Shown in pieces: positions 33,886-43,243 of a stretch of 64,000 nucleotides of DNA. The stretch covers positions 1 through 64,000 of the forward strand of contig CAKZOD010000051.1 of the NCBI GenBank assembly GCA_937136055.1, read 5' to 3'. Source of the stretch: an uncultured Oceanospirillaceae bacterium. Its GTDB lineage: Bacteria > Pseudomonadota > Gammaproteobacteria > Pseudomonadales > Balneatricaceae. The translations under genes were made by a program, and so were the position numbers. Each line of letters begins with the position of its first letter. The first letter of the stretch is position 1. The notes beneath the pieces were generated by a model. That model did no database searches, was not told where the DNA came from, and saw only the letters and a program-made list of their open reading frames with translations.

Positions 33886-33944
33886 TTAATTAATCTGGAT
33901 GTCCTCACTTAGATTAATTAATCTGGATGTCCTCACTTAGATTA
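33886..33944. repeat. 28-bp tandem duplication after the RAYT gene
   Basis: The unit TTAATTAATCTGGATGTCCT plus CACTTAGA occurs twice in a row (33886 and 33914), followed by a partial third start (TTACTGACTTAGATT). TGGATGTCCTCAC is near the reverse complement of the GACAGCCA repeats on the other side of the RAYT gene, giving the locus an inverted-repeat frame. No gene is seen in 33732-34041. Confidence 0.6.
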
Positions 33945-34041
33945 CTGACTTAGATTTTAAAGAAAAGACTTGACCACATTACTTCCTGAACTCACATTCT
34001 TTCTCATGAGATCAGAAAGTAATACTTAGTCTAGGCCTATT

Positions 34042-34857
34042 TTATGGATTGGCACACTTAGAAATAGCGCCCCGGCCACGGTTTAAATCAGATGCTCCCG
34101 GAACAACCATTACTACACCAAATCCCCCAAACTGGGCCATTTGTTGCTCATTTATTACATGGCAGATATCCGGACCGATATTTGGTGCTACACCTTTACC
34201 TGACATACGATAAACTGCTGCTTGGTTTTCTCGGCGGTAAAAACCATTTGGCCAGCCACACGCTCCTGTTTTCTGGCCTTTCAAACTTAATTGTGAGACT
34301 ACGTTCACTTGATTAAAACCGCCATAAGCATTCATCTGCCACTCGTTCTGCACATGACAATAAAGTAGATCTGTATATTGAAAGTAAACCTCAGGTCTAT
34401 TTGATTGACGATAAAAGCTGCCTTTTTGGGCTGGTTTGATAACATTTACAATAGTGTTATTAGCACCAATTAAGGCGACTTCATATTTTCCAATGCTATT
34501 GCTATAAGACCCATTAAACGAAAAACCTATATAGTCATCTGCGGTAAATGAACTATCAGCACCATTTGTTGAAAAATCACTCACATTTTGAAAGCCGCAA
34601 TTTTCTATATGTTGTTGGGTTAATCCTCTAAATGCAATAATCCTTCCATTTGAATAGAGGGATCCCCCTGATGTTGGGTCACCTGGAACTTGCAATGTAA
34701 CGTCAGCACTTTGAGTATTATATATTCGGGCACGTACTTGGCAGGATCCAAGTTGTTCATATTGCTCTATTGAGCCGTTTAATGCGTAAGCATCGCTTGC
34801 TATAAGCCCTACTGCACACAAGGCTGAAAGCCCTGATATCTTTTGTTTTATATACAT
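34042..34857 (-). CDS. Secreted protein with two Cys-containing repeats, function unknown
   Basis: A 271-residue protein with a signal peptide (SALCAVGLIASDAYA/LNG). I do not recognise a family. The second half contains an internal duplication: YCHVQNEWQMNAYGGFNQVNVV and, about 75 residues later, ICHVINEQQMAQFGGFGVVMVV, each preceded by a Tyr-rich strand (VYFQYTD, AVYRMSG). Six or more Cys suggest disulfides. It is monocistronic and lies in the AT-rich accessory stretch after the RAYT transposase. A surface or periplasmic binding role is only a guess. Confidence 0.6.
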   Translation of the reverse strand: MYIKQKISGLSALCAVGLIASDAYALNGSIEQYEQLGSCQVRARIYNTQSADVTLQVPGDPTSGGSLYSNGRIIAFRGLTQQHIENCGFQNVSDFSTNGADSSFTADDYIGFSFNGSYSNSIGKYEVALIGANNTIVNVIKPAQKGSFYRQSNRPEVYFQYTDLLYCHVQNEWQMNAYGGFNQVNVVSQLSLKGQKTGACGWPNGFYRRENQAAVYRMSGKGVAPNIGPDICHVINEQQMAQFGGFGVVMVVPGASDLNRGRGAISKCANP

Positions 34858-35508
34858 AAACGATCACTTCCTTTTGATTGGTTATGAAATTTCAAACAGT
34901 TCTTTGAAGCATAATAGATCTACTATGAAACATCACAAATGTTAACTAGTCTTTCTATTATTAATCTTGGCTTTTTTCTTACAAACTTAAAGTTAATAAA
35001 GAACTTGTTATAGAGGTGCTCTTTCTTGCACCCCTTTCTGTCTAATAGAATGTCTATCTATTGGGAGTAACATTGTACAGAACGTCCTTAAGTTCCCCTC
35101 TTCGCGGGATGAAACATGAAAAGTTTCGCTCCTCATGCTGTAATCCGAGATTTAAAAACTGCATTTCGACTCATTAGAAGAATAGAGTCATACCAGTGAA
35201 CTGTAGCTTATTGTAATTTACTACCAGTTTATCTTTAATAAATGCTTGATAAAGTGTCTTGTATTATCAAGAGAGGAAATGAAATCAAACACAGAGAGGG
35301 ACATAAAGGACAGCTGGTTTTGCTACCTAATCATTTTCGTTTGTTCTGTTTCTTGTACTAAGTGACCCCAGCAGTTAAGTAAAAATCTCACTACTTAAGT
35401 CATTTTTCTTGCAGCTTGCCTTGAGAGTTAAAAATGAACGCTAACTAATTCGGTAATTAGCTTAAATTGTTTATATAATGCCGTTTTTAATTTTTTCAGG
35501 TAGTTCAA
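34858..35508. other. Gene-free stretch before ppnP
   Basis: About 650 bp without a convincing gene, AT-rich. I see an inverted pair TTAAGTA ... TACTTAA near 35375-35400 and a GACATAAAGGACAGC segment near 35302-35317 faintly like the RAYT-associated GGACAGCC repeats. The ppnP promoter should lie at its right end. Confidence 0.3.
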
Positions 35509-35790
35509 ATGATCGTAGTTAATGAGTATTTCGAAGGTAAGGTCAAATCAATCGGCTTTGATAACAGTGAAGGTAAAGTATCCACAGGTTTGATGGATGT
35601 TGGCGAATACGTTTTCTCTACAGCGCAACAAGAGTTAATGCAGGTAATGAGCGGAGCGTTGCAGATTAAGCAAGTTGGTGAAACTGAGTTTACAGAATAT
35701 AAAAGCGGTACTGAGTTTGAAGTGCCTGCGAATTCAGAGTTCGCAGTTGTTGTTAAAGAGCCTACTGCTTATCTGTGTTTTTATAAGTAA
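35509..35790 (+). CDS. ppnP: Pyrimidine/purine nucleoside phosphorylase
   Basis: Phosphorolyses purine and pyrimidine nucleosides to free base and ribose 1-phosphate. The 93-residue cupin begins MIVVNEYFEGKVKSIGFDN, then TGLMDVGEYVFST, the exact PpnP/YaiE (DUF1255) layout and length. It stands alone with its own likely promoter; a hairpin follows the gene. It supplies free uracil and other bases, of mild interest given the RutR-like regulator elsewhere in the window. Confidence 0.93.
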   Translation: MIVVNEYFEGKVKSIGFDNSEGKVSTGLMDVGEYVFSTAQQELMQVMSGALQIKQVGETEFTEYKSGTEFEVPANSEFAVVVKEPTAYLCFYK

Positions 35791-35818
35791 CTGCTTTTAT
35801 CGGTAATGTTCTTGCATT

Positions 35819-35843
35819 CAACAGCCTCGGCTTGAGGCTGTTG
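35819..35843. terminator. Hairpin after ppnP
   Basis: CAACAGCCTC (35819-35828), five-base loop, GAGGCTGTTG (35834-35843): a perfect 10-bp stem 28 bp after the ppnP stop. No long U-run follows, but the stem is strong. Confidence 0.65.
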
Positions 35844-35934
35844 AAATATACTCTGTCAATAAATGCATCTTACTTTTGATCAGATGTGCCCTTTAAGAAC
35901 AAGATCTAGTTGTAAATGAGCTAAAGAGTTGCGG

Positions 35935-36843
35935 ATGATTAAAAAAATAAACCCTAAGTTAGCTAATGCCTTGGGGATCGTGACTATCATATCCTGGGGA
36001 AGCTTAGGGCTGCTGGGTAGTGAGGCGGCAAGCTTACCGCCTTTGTTTGTGTTAGCTTTTTGCTTTTGGGGAGCGACGCTGATTGGTTTAGTGATCGTTT
36101 TGATAAGAGTAAAATCAGGCGCTCCACTACCTTCGGTTTCTTTAAACAATGCTGTGCTGGGTGGGACCTTTTTGTTTGGTTATCACTACCTGTATTTTAG
36201 TGCTTTTCACTTTGCACCCGCAATTGAAGTGTCATTACTCAATTATTTATGGCCCGCCTTTGTCATTATCATCGGTAATTTATTCTTTTCTTTAAAATCC
36301 GGAATTCGAGGTGTGATTGCTGCACTGATTGGGTTTTCGGGGATAGTGGTTTTATTTGGCTCGAATGTAGCGGCATTTTCACAGCCTGACTATTTATTTG
36401 GTTTCGCTCTGGCTTTAGCAGGCGCTATTGTGTGGGCAACCTATTCAAATTTAAGGCGCAACAGCTCAGGAGATGTGGTGTTTATGGTGACCGCTATTTG
36501 CGCGATAGCCGCATCCCTTGCTACGGGGTTTAGTTGGATGTTAGAGGATCAGTCTTATCCGACAAACACACAATTAGTCACTTTAATTTTATTAACCATA
36601 GGGCCTGCTGGTGGTGCATTCTTCCTTTGGGATGTGGCTTTAAAGCATGGAAATGCAGCGATGCTGGCAGTGTTTGGTTATGCAGCTCCTTTAATATCAA
36701 CAGGGCTTTTGATCGCATCGGGGCTTGCTGATTTATCCTTACGTATTGTACTAGCAACCTTACTTATCGCCGCTGGAGGGTTGTTTACGATTAAACTGCC
36801 GCGTTTGTTTAAGTCTAAAAAAGCGACCAAAGTCACTAATTGA
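35935..36843 (+). CDS. EamA/DMT-family exporter, YddG-like
   Basis: A 302-residue inner-membrane transporter with ten predicted transmembrane segments in two EamA halves. The N-terminus (NALGIVTIISWGSLGLLGSEA) and YHYLYFSAFHFAPAIEVSLLNYLWP resemble YddG-type aromatic amino acid exporters. I use the ATG at 35935 with AAGAG upstream; a TTG six bases earlier is also in frame. Monocistronic. Substrate by family only. Confidence 0.8.
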   Translation: MIKKINPKLANALGIVTIISWGSLGLLGSEAASLPPLFVLAFCFWGATLIGLVIVLIRVKSGAPLPSVSLNNAVLGGTFLFGYHYLYFSAFHFAPAIEVSLLNYLWPAFVIIIGNLFFSLKSGIRGVIAALIGFSGIVVLFGSNVAAFSQPDYLFGFALALAGAIVWATYSNLRRNSSGDVVFMVTAICAIAASLATGFSWMLEDQSYPTNTQLVTLILLTIGPAGGAFFLWDVALKHGNAAMLAVFGYAAPLISTGLLIASGLADLSLRIVLATLLIAAGGLFTIKLPRLFKSKKATKVTN

Positions 36844-36947
36844 CCTCTAATCTTTTCGCTCATGGCAGAGCGTTAATTGAAACTAAATGTTAAACCTGCA
36901 CGTATTAATCATAACCCCTTTGCAAGATTGTCTAGGAGATGTGAATA

Positions 36948-37706
36948 ATGCGTGCAGTATTTAACAAAACACTATTGGCGAGTTTGGTCTTTAGCGCTGG
37001 TTTAACAACGACAGCTGTCGCTCAACAACTGGCGTTTAGTAGCAGTGGTAATCAAACTCAGTTGGTTGAGTTATACACTTCACAAGGCTGTAGCAGTTGT
37101 CCACCTGCTGAGCGTTTACTCTCTGAGCAACTTGGGAATAAGAAACTGTGGGAAGATATTATCCCAATTGCTTTTCATGTCGATTATTGGGACTACTTAG
37201 GCTGGAAAGATATTTACTCTAAGGCCAGTTTTTCTGATCGCCAGCGCAATCATTATCAGTTTGGCAATGTGCGAAGTGTTTATACTCCGGGGTTTGTGGT
37301 TGATGGTAAAGAGTGGCGCGGCTTCTTTCGCGGGCGGGACTTTCCTGCCAACCAAAGTGGAGGCGGCAATTTGACGCTAAACTGGGATAGTACTTCACAT
37401 AACGCTATCGCAAATTATGAAAGCAAAGCGAGACAAGCTAAGTATTGTTACTTTGCAGTTCTAGGGTTTGAACAAGGCGTAGCTATCCAATCCGGTGAAA
37501 ATAGAGGCCTTAAAATTGATCAAAACTTTGTTGCGCTGCAAGTGCAAAAAAAGGCGATTAACAATGCTGTCGATGCAAACCAGTGCCAAGTTAATCTTCA
37601 AGTGGTTGAGCATGAAGCGGTTAAAGGGTTACAAAAACGCGCCATCGTTAGCTGGGTAACTGATGCATCAGAAAGGCCGCTACAGGCAACAGGTGGCTGG
37701 CTGTAG
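36948..37706 (+). CDS. DUF1223 thioredoxin-fold periplasmic protein
   Basis: A 252-residue secreted protein. A signal peptide ends around AVAQQ (residue 27). The DUF1223 signature is clear: VELYTSQGCSSCPPAE with C48/C51 in a CxxC, then FHVDYWDYLGWKD and YTPGFVVDGKEWRG. The fold is thioredoxin-like and the CxxC could be redox active, but no substrate is known for this family. Monocistronic; a strong bidirectional terminator follows. Confidence 0.9.
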   Translation: MRAVFNKTLLASLVFSAGLTTTAVAQQLAFSSSGNQTQLVELYTSQGCSSCPPAERLLSEQLGNKKLWEDIIPIAFHVDYWDYLGWKDIYSKASFSDRQRNHYQFGNVRSVYTPGFVVDGKEWRGFFRGRDFPANQSGGGNLTLNWDSTSHNAIANYESKARQAKYCYFAVLGFEQGVAIQSGENRGLKIDQNFVALQVQKKAINNAVDANQCQVNLQVVEHEAVKGLQKRAIVSWVTDASERPLQATGGWL

Positions 37707-37777
37707 GATTAGTGGAGATTAATTCAGGGCCCGCAGCTGTCACTAAAGAGCATGCTGTTTATTTGCATTATTAAAGA

Positions 37778-37804
37778 ATAAGCACAGCTTAGTGCTGTGC
37801 TTAT
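37778..37804. terminator. Bidirectional terminator between DUF1223 and ompW genes
   Basis: ATAAGCACAGC (37778-37788), loop TTAGT, GCTGTGCTTAT (37794-37804): a perfect 11-bp stem placed between two convergent genes. Confidence 0.75.
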
Positions 37805-37841
37805 GAAGGGGATAAATAAGTCTTGATCTGTAAGCGCTAGA

Positions 37842-38447
37842 TTAGAACTTGTAACCTACACCTACCATGTAGACCCATGGATCAACAGAGACAGTACCGA
37901 TATTCGCGCTACCTAGCTTTGCTTTAGTGTCAATGTCGATGTACCACATGGCTGCGTTCAACACCACGTGTTCGCTGATTGCGTAATCCGCTCCTAATTG
38001 CGCACTTACTCCCCAAGAGTTATCTAGCTTAAGATCACCAAGTGTACTTTTTTCTTCGAAAAACGCAGTGTAGTTAACACCTAAGCCAACGTATGGTTGC
38101 AATGCTGATTTTGCATCCATTGGGTAGTATTGAAGAGAAAGTGTTGGTGGCAGCTGTTTGGTGCTGCCAATCTTATTGCCGTTTGATGTGATGTCATGCT
38201 TGAAAGGTGTTGCTGCTAGTAATTCAATACCGACTTTATCGCTGAGCATGTAGCTCGCTGTTAAACCCAATTGAGTGTTAGATTTAACCGCGCCGTTAAG
38301 TGTTTTAAGTGTACCTGTAACACTATCATTAGGTTGCACAGAAGCAACACCAGCTCGAACAATAATGTCACCTTTTTGGTAAGCATTAGCAAACGGAGAG
38401 GCGAGAGCAATTAATGATAAGGCAGTTGCGATAGTTGTGTTTTTCAT
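37842..38447 (-). CDS. ompW: OmpW-family outer membrane protein
   Basis: An eight-stranded outer-membrane barrel of 201 residues. The signal peptide is MKNTTIATALSLIALASPFANA, then YQKGDIIVRAGVASVQPND, the standard OmpW start. DAKSALQPYVGLGVNYTAFF and the ending VDPWVYMVGVGYKF with terminal Phe fit barrel insertion. I use the start at 38447 because a longer frame to 38579 would place the signal peptide inside the protein. OmpW proteins form a hydrophobic channel for small nonpolar molecules. Confidence 0.92.
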   Translation of the reverse strand: MKNTTIATALSLIALASPFANAYQKGDIIVRAGVASVQPNDSVTGTLKTLNGAVKSNTQLGLTASYMLSDKVGIELLAATPFKHDITSNGNKIGSTKQLPPTLSLQYYPMDAKSALQPYVGLGVNYTAFFEEKSTLGDLKLDNSWGVSAQLGADYAISEHVVLNAAMWYIDIDTKAKLGSANIGTVSVDPWVYMVGVGYKF

Positions 38448-38922
38448 GGTGAAGTCCAAATTTATATCTAATATGAAAGTGGCGCCATTAAAACACCGTA
38501 GCCCCTTGCAGCTATTGATTTCAATCAAGAAGGTGATTGAGAAGAGTAGTGCTTTTAACAGGTAAATGATTGAGATCAAGAACTCGGTAGCTAGGGTTTA
38601 TTAGAGGGTGATAGCAAGGATGCAGAGGCCTATAATATGAAGCGCTATGTCATCAAAAACACATTCTAGATAGTGAAAATAGGCGAGAGTTTAACGCCTT
38701 AATCGTTGACATCTTCCTCTCAAAATATTCGGCATGAAAGTAACACGGTATCGTGTTTGAAGTTGATCGAAAAGCGAGCATGCTCAGTTGCGTTCATTTT
38801 TATCTGGTGCAATAGATATCACTGCGTTGGCTACTTCTTTATTAATTTATAACAGCGTATGCTTGCCCTTTGCTGTAACAAACTATGTTGGCAGCACTGA
38901 CAATTGTAGGATGAGTAGAATT

Positions 38923-39219
38923 ATGTCTGATAAAGAAACGGCATTAGCATTATTTAAAATGGCAGATCAGTTTATTGATGTTGCCAACCGTTTAGTTGAA
39001 GGTGAGAGTAAAGATATTGGTGAAGTAGGCGCAGCGTTGCGTTATGCTGCTGCACGGTTTAATGCGCATGAAGCAGCGTATAAAGCGACAGATTTAGCGG
39101 CTGAGCGTAACGATGCTTTGATGTGGTTTTCGAGCCAATACAAAGAAATGTTAGAAGAAAACTTGGATCAACATATCAAGTATTTTGAAGATAAAAAGAA
39201 TTCAGGCTCCACGCACTAA
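38923..39219 (+). CDS. DUF3144 protein
   Basis: A 98-residue soluble helical protein of the DUF3144 family (FKMADQFIDVANRL, GEVGAALRYAAARFNAHEA, HIKYFEDKKN), common in gammaproteobacteria and without known function. The start is set at the ATG at 38923; the open frame extends far upstream but the extra residues do not look like protein of this family. A perfect 12-bp terminator hairpin follows. Confidence 0.85.
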   Translation: MSDKETALALFKMADQFIDVANRLVEGESKDIGEVGAALRYAAARFNAHEAAYKATDLAAERNDALMWFSSQYKEMLEENLDQHIKYFEDKKNSGSTH

Positions 39220-39227
39220 TTAGCTTC

Positions 39228-39256
39228 TAAAGGTGTGATTACTGATCACACCTTTA
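39228..39256. terminator. Bidirectional terminator between DUF3144 and chemoreceptor genes
   Basis: TAAAGGTGTGAT (39228-39239), loop TACTG, ATCACACCTTTA (39245-39256): perfect 12-bp stem between convergent genes, with A/T-rich ends on both sides. Confidence 0.8.
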
Positions 39257-39267
39257 AGGGGGTTTAG

Positions 39268-40116
39268 CTAAATCTGATAACAGTCGATTTGATTATTCAT
39301 TGTTGCACATACTTGGGTTAAATTAGTGGCTTGTTGCTTGGCGCTAATCGCTGTGTTTGTCGTTGATTCTACTTGTGATTGTACTTGATCAATACACACT
39401 TTTACTTGATCGACTGCGTTTGTTTGATCTTCTGTTTGGTAAACCACTTGCCTGTTCGCTTCATTTATTTTGTCGATAAACTGCTGTGTGGAGTTGAGCT
39501 TTTGTGCGACCGTTTGTGTGTTTGTGACAGCTTGTAGCGCTACCTCTCCTTGATTTTTCATCGCATCGTTAACTTCGTCAGCTGAGGTGCGCAGTTGGCC
39601 TAAAATCGCGTTGATTTCATGAGTGGATTCAACGGTACTTTTGGCGAGTAATCTAACTTCTGAGGCAACGACTGAAAAGCCTCTGCCGCTTTCGCCAGCT
39701 CTTGCCGCTTCAATAGCGGCATTCAAAGCAAGCAAGTTTGTTTGTTCTGAAATAGTGCTGATCACGGTTAATACTTTTTCAATATTTTTGGTGTTCAAAT
39801 TGAGATTAGTAATAACTTGCTCACCTTTTTTCGCTTCATCAGAGAGCTTATCGATATTGGATTGTAAATGCTCAACCATTACTACGCTTTCACTAATTGC
39901 TGTTTTCCCTTGCTCGGCAAAACTACTACCTTGCAGTACTTCTTCTTTTACTTTGGTAAAAGAGGCGAGTAGTGCAGATACAGAGTCTACCGCTGTTGAG
40001 GTTTGCTCTCGCTGGGTTAGGCTATCTTGTTCTAATTGTAGTGAGCTTGTGTTGATGTGATCACTAGTGCGCGCAACGTTAAGGGTTTCTGCTTTAATCT
40101 CAGTGATTATGCTCAC
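39268..40116 (-). pseudogene. Chemoreceptor signalling half, separated by an in-frame TGA
   Basis: Cytoplasmic part of a methyl-accepting chemotaxis protein: a long coiled coil with the CheA/CheW-binding tip [34 protein letters not shown] near residues 135-168. It is in the same reading frame as the membrane half encoded immediately upstream and is separated from it by one TGA codon only. The next codon is GTG, which could in principle restart translation, but no ribosome site is evident. Alone it would be a soluble fragment without ligand domain. Probably the product of one nonsense mutation in a full-length receptor. Confidence 0.75.
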
Positions 40117-41244
40117 TCAAAAGCCGCGTAGTTGTTCGCAATTTAATGCTAAGGCATTCAGTTCATTGAAGTAGATAGGTTCATTGAGTTTAACGGTAAA
40201 GTCACCGCTACACAGTTGGTCTAAGTACTTAGCAACTTTTGAAATAGCTGACATTGATTGGCGCTGGGCAATCCATACAATTACACCGGTGATAAATAAT
40301 AGTAACAGCAGTGCTGTTAAGAGCATGAATACGGTGTTTTTTACATCGGATCGCATTTCGTCAATGTGAACCTTACTTTTAGTTGCTTCAATCACGAGTA
40401 AATTGATGGTATCTGTCGCTTCCTTTTTAGCGGCCATACCTAAGTTGATGAGGTTTTCTGTGTTTTTGCGCTCGTGTAGATAGCGTTTCACAAGTGAAGC
40501 GAGCTCGTTGATCAACTGTTCACCCTTATCTATCGGTTGTTCGTTGCTCTGCGGGGTCTGTTCAATACCCATCATTGCAGAGAAATCATCTTCCTCTTCT
40601 TCAAGTAACACACCGAGTAATGGCATGCTTTGAAGGCGGCTGACATGTGCAGAGATTTCTTCGCTGATCGCCTCAATATTGGCTAAACCGCGATCTGTAG
40701 GTATGCGAAAGTATTTGTCACGAAAAATAATGCGCTGTGCTACCAAAGCGGCCGTTAGTTGCAGCTCTTGGTTTAGGTTGTTGGCAATGGCTGTATTTTG
40801 GGGAGTTTTGCCTGCCTCAATGTATTCATACAAGCTCTCAACAACCTTGAGTGTTTCTATTTCGTTCTGAGTGATTAACTTTTGAATATCACCTGCCAGC
40901 TTACCGGCGTTTAATAGCCTAAGTTCCATGTTTGCCTGTAGTTTCTCAATATGTGGTTGTAGTGCTTGTTGGATAGCTGGTGGCATTCTCTGTAGAGAAT
41001 TAGGAATGTCTTTATTGAGATACGATTTTGCGGTATCTAAAGCTGTAAGGTTGCCTGTGTCTAAATAGCTACTTATTAGTGAGTGGTATTTAATGGATAT
41101 ATCTTCAACGAGCTGAAAGTACTCTTGATTAAGCGAGAACGATTGTTGTAATTTTTGCACACCCCAGTAAACACTACTGCCCATGCCTAAAATGGCGACG
41201 AGTAATAAACTGGAAATAACTCTGTTCAATATTGTTAAGCGCAT
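40117..41244 (-). pseudogene. Chemoreceptor sensor half, ending at an in-frame TGA
   Basis: N-terminal 375 residues of the same chemotaxis receptor. Transmembrane segment 1 covers residues ~8-28, a helical periplasmic ligand domain ~30-300, transmembrane segment 2 ~303-327 (VFMLLTALLLLLFITGVIVWI), and a HAMP domain follows to LNALALNCEQLRGF, where TGA stops it just before the signalling helices. A TGG to TGA change would explain the break. If translated as is, it could bind ligand but not signal. Confidence 0.75.
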
Positions 41245-41494
41245 TTAACGTACTCATAAATTGAAAACAAGCACACTGTAGCTAACCAATATGACGGCTA
41301 TATGACAGATAATAATGTATCTTTTAAAAGACGCTTGGTGAAAAATCGTTTTTGCGAGTTAGTGCATTTATAGAGACGGAGCTGAAAATAAAGCAGTGCA
41401 ATAGAAGGGAAAGGTAGGGAGTGAATAACAGTGTGATCAATCACCTGTTCACTGTCGCGCAGTAAACAGGGCGTAAATTACTGCTCAAACGTGG

Positions 41495-41926
41495 TTAATG
41501 CACTTGTTCAGACAGTAATGACTCAAGCAATTGATCAATTTCTATTTTAAAAGCTTTGTCTTCAATCTTGTTGGCGTTAGTTTTTGCATCCTGCAGGCTT
41601 TTTATAGCCTCAGTTTTTTGGCCAAATTCAATTTGTAAGTTGGCGATAGCAAAAGCAATTGAAGATAAGAAATCCTTGGAGTTGATAGCCGTTGCTTTCT
41701 CTAAAGCTTTTACATACAAGGCCATCGCATCTTCTAGCTCTTCAGTAAAATCGGCGAGGGTTTCCCACTGCACAGGGTGATCTTTATCGGTGTTTTCATT
41801 TTCGATGCAAATAGCTTGCAGCTGTTGATATAGCTTATCAAATGCCACTCGATCCTCTTTGTTGGCAGCTTTCATGAGCTGTTCTGCAAGATCGTGCACT
41901 GCTTTATATACTTTGGTGTTCATCAT
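41495..41926 (-). CDS. Small helical TPR-like protein, unknown function
   Basis: A 143-residue soluble protein, entirely helical by composition. Its second half (MALYVKALEKATAINSKDFLSSIAFAIANLQIEFGQKTEAIKSL pattern) has the spacing of tetratricopeptide repeats. No signal peptide. It stands alone between the chemoreceptor and a DMT transporter. A protein-protein interaction role is a guess. Either of two adjacent Met codons could start it. Confidence 0.65.
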   Translation of the reverse strand: MMNTKVYKAVHDLAEQLMKAANKEDRVAFDKLYQQLQAICIENENTDKDHPVQWETLADFTEELEDAMALYVKALEKATAINSKDFLSSIAFAIANLQIEFGQKTEAIKSLQDAKTNANKIEDKAFKIEIDQLLESLLSEQVH

Positions 41927-41998
41927 ACTTTTTTACCTTAATTTCTTGAGCGAACTCAGCCTTTGAAATGATAGCTAATCGCGCTGGTGACGCGCATT

Positions 41999-42922
41999 TT
42001 AATCGGTTAGCTGAGTTTTAGCATTAGATTTGAGCTTAACAGGATAGTTAATCGCAATAACACCGAGTATTGCAGCAGTTAGCCCCAAGCCTATCGATAA
42101 AGTAATGTGCTCGCCTAAAAAAACTATCCCCAGCATTACACCTACCCCCGCTCTTAAATAAGCTTGGCTGGCTACTCCCATGGGGCCTATAGTTTTTAAT
42201 AACCTGAAGTAAATCAGCAGGGCGAAGCCTGTGCACAATATTGCTAATGCCGTCGCTGCATAAATGGCAGAAAGAGAAGGAGAGAGTTGCCAGGGTTGCT
42301 CAATGATAAGGCTTGCAGGTAACAGTACCAGTGTTGCCAATAGCATAGTACTGGCGGCAATGACAGTTGCACTGAGTTGTGTAAAACGCTTTGCGTATAA
42401 AGCTGCGCAAGCATAGAGAATAGCCCCGCTGAGTGAAGCGAGTTGGCCTAACACTTGTTGTCCTAAACCCGCTAAAACATCAACACCGACAATCAAAGTG
42501 ACGCCCAATACACCCAAACATGCGCCGAAAAATTTGAGTGGATGAGGCTTTTCATGATAGCTAAGCAATAGCGTAAATATGAATACAAAGATCGGGGAAG
42601 TCGAGTTTAATACACTGGCTAATCCACTATCTACATATTGCTGACCCCAAGCGAGGATTGTCCATGCCCCGATGCTATTGAAAAAAGCGAGTACTAACAG
42701 TGCGCGCCAAGTAGGGATGTCGCGTGGAAATTGCTCTTTTCGCCAAGCCATGATAAGGAGTAAAAATATACAGGCAACAGCAACACGATAGGCAATCAAG
42801 GTGATAGGTGGGATCTCAACGACAGCTATTTTGATGAATAGGTAAGAGGAACCCCAAAGCAGCGCTAATAAGCCAAGTAGCGAGAATTCAAATGCCATTT
42901 TGAAATTATTTGTTGCATTCAT
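41999..42922 (-). CDS. EamA/DMT-family transporter
   Basis: An inner-membrane transporter with ten predicted transmembrane helices in two EamA repeats (LLALLWGSSYLFIKIAVVEIPP; RAGVGVMLGIVFLGEHIT). Family members export amino acids or metabolites. The open frame reaches a TTG at 42940; I use the ATG at 42922, and a third Met at 42898 is possible. It is unlike the YddG-type protein at 35935 in detail. Monocistronic. Confidence 0.83.
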   Translation of the reverse strand: MNATNNFKMAFEFSLLGLLALLWGSSYLFIKIAVVEIPPITLIAYRVAVACIFLLLIMAWRKEQFPRDIPTWRALLVLAFFNSIGAWTILAWGQQYVDSGLASVLNSTSPIFVFIFTLLLSYHEKPHPLKFFGACLGVLGVTLIVGVDVLAGLGQQVLGQLASLSGAILYACAALYAKRFTQLSATVIAASTMLLATLVLLPASLIIEQPWQLSPSLSAIYAATALAILCTGFALLIYFRLLKTIGPMGVASQAYLRAGVGVMLGIVFLGEHITLSIGLGLTAAILGVIAINYPVKLKSNAKTQLTD

Positions 42923-43017
42923 TTGTCTGCAATTGTCCAAGTTTAAGGTTAGTTATAACAGCATACCTGCTCAATTATGTATATACATATGCACGTTGCA
43001 GAGCTATTTATACCAAG

Positions 43018-43188
43018 GTGAATCAAGAAGAGCTCTTGTCGCTAATTGCTTCAATATTGTGTTTGTTTATTGTTTATTTTGCGTTAATGTTCGAATTGGT
43101 CGTTGATGAGAATACGTTGGAAGGTTCAGGGGAAACACTTGTTGTGAGAAGATTTGGGGACTTAATCGCATGTTCCTTAGTCTACTAA
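43018..43188 (+). CDS. Possible small single-span membrane protein
   Basis: A 56-residue frame starting GTG, with an amphipathic start (NQEELLSL), one hydrophobic helix (ASILCLFIVYFALMFELVV) and a charged tail. It lies in the 320-bp gap between a DMT transporter and the PanE-like gene. The ribosome site is weak, so the frame may be fortuitous. Confidence 0.3.
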   Translation: MNQEELLSLIASILCLFIVYFALMFELVVDENTLEGSGETLVVRRFGDLIACSLVY

Positions 43189-43243
43189 GAATTTCTAGTT
43201 TATTAATCTATATAACTTATTTTATTGGAGAGAGTGCTCTTAT

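Noticed and set aside
33886..33944. 28-bp repeats as a mini CRISPR array
   Set aside because: Two copies follow each other without spacers and no cas gene is near; they fit a RAYT-associated repeat.
39268..41244. TGA in the chemoreceptor as selenocysteine
   Set aside because: The position is a HAMP/coiled-coil junction with no redox role and I see no SECIS-like stem directly after it; a nonsense mutation is simpler.
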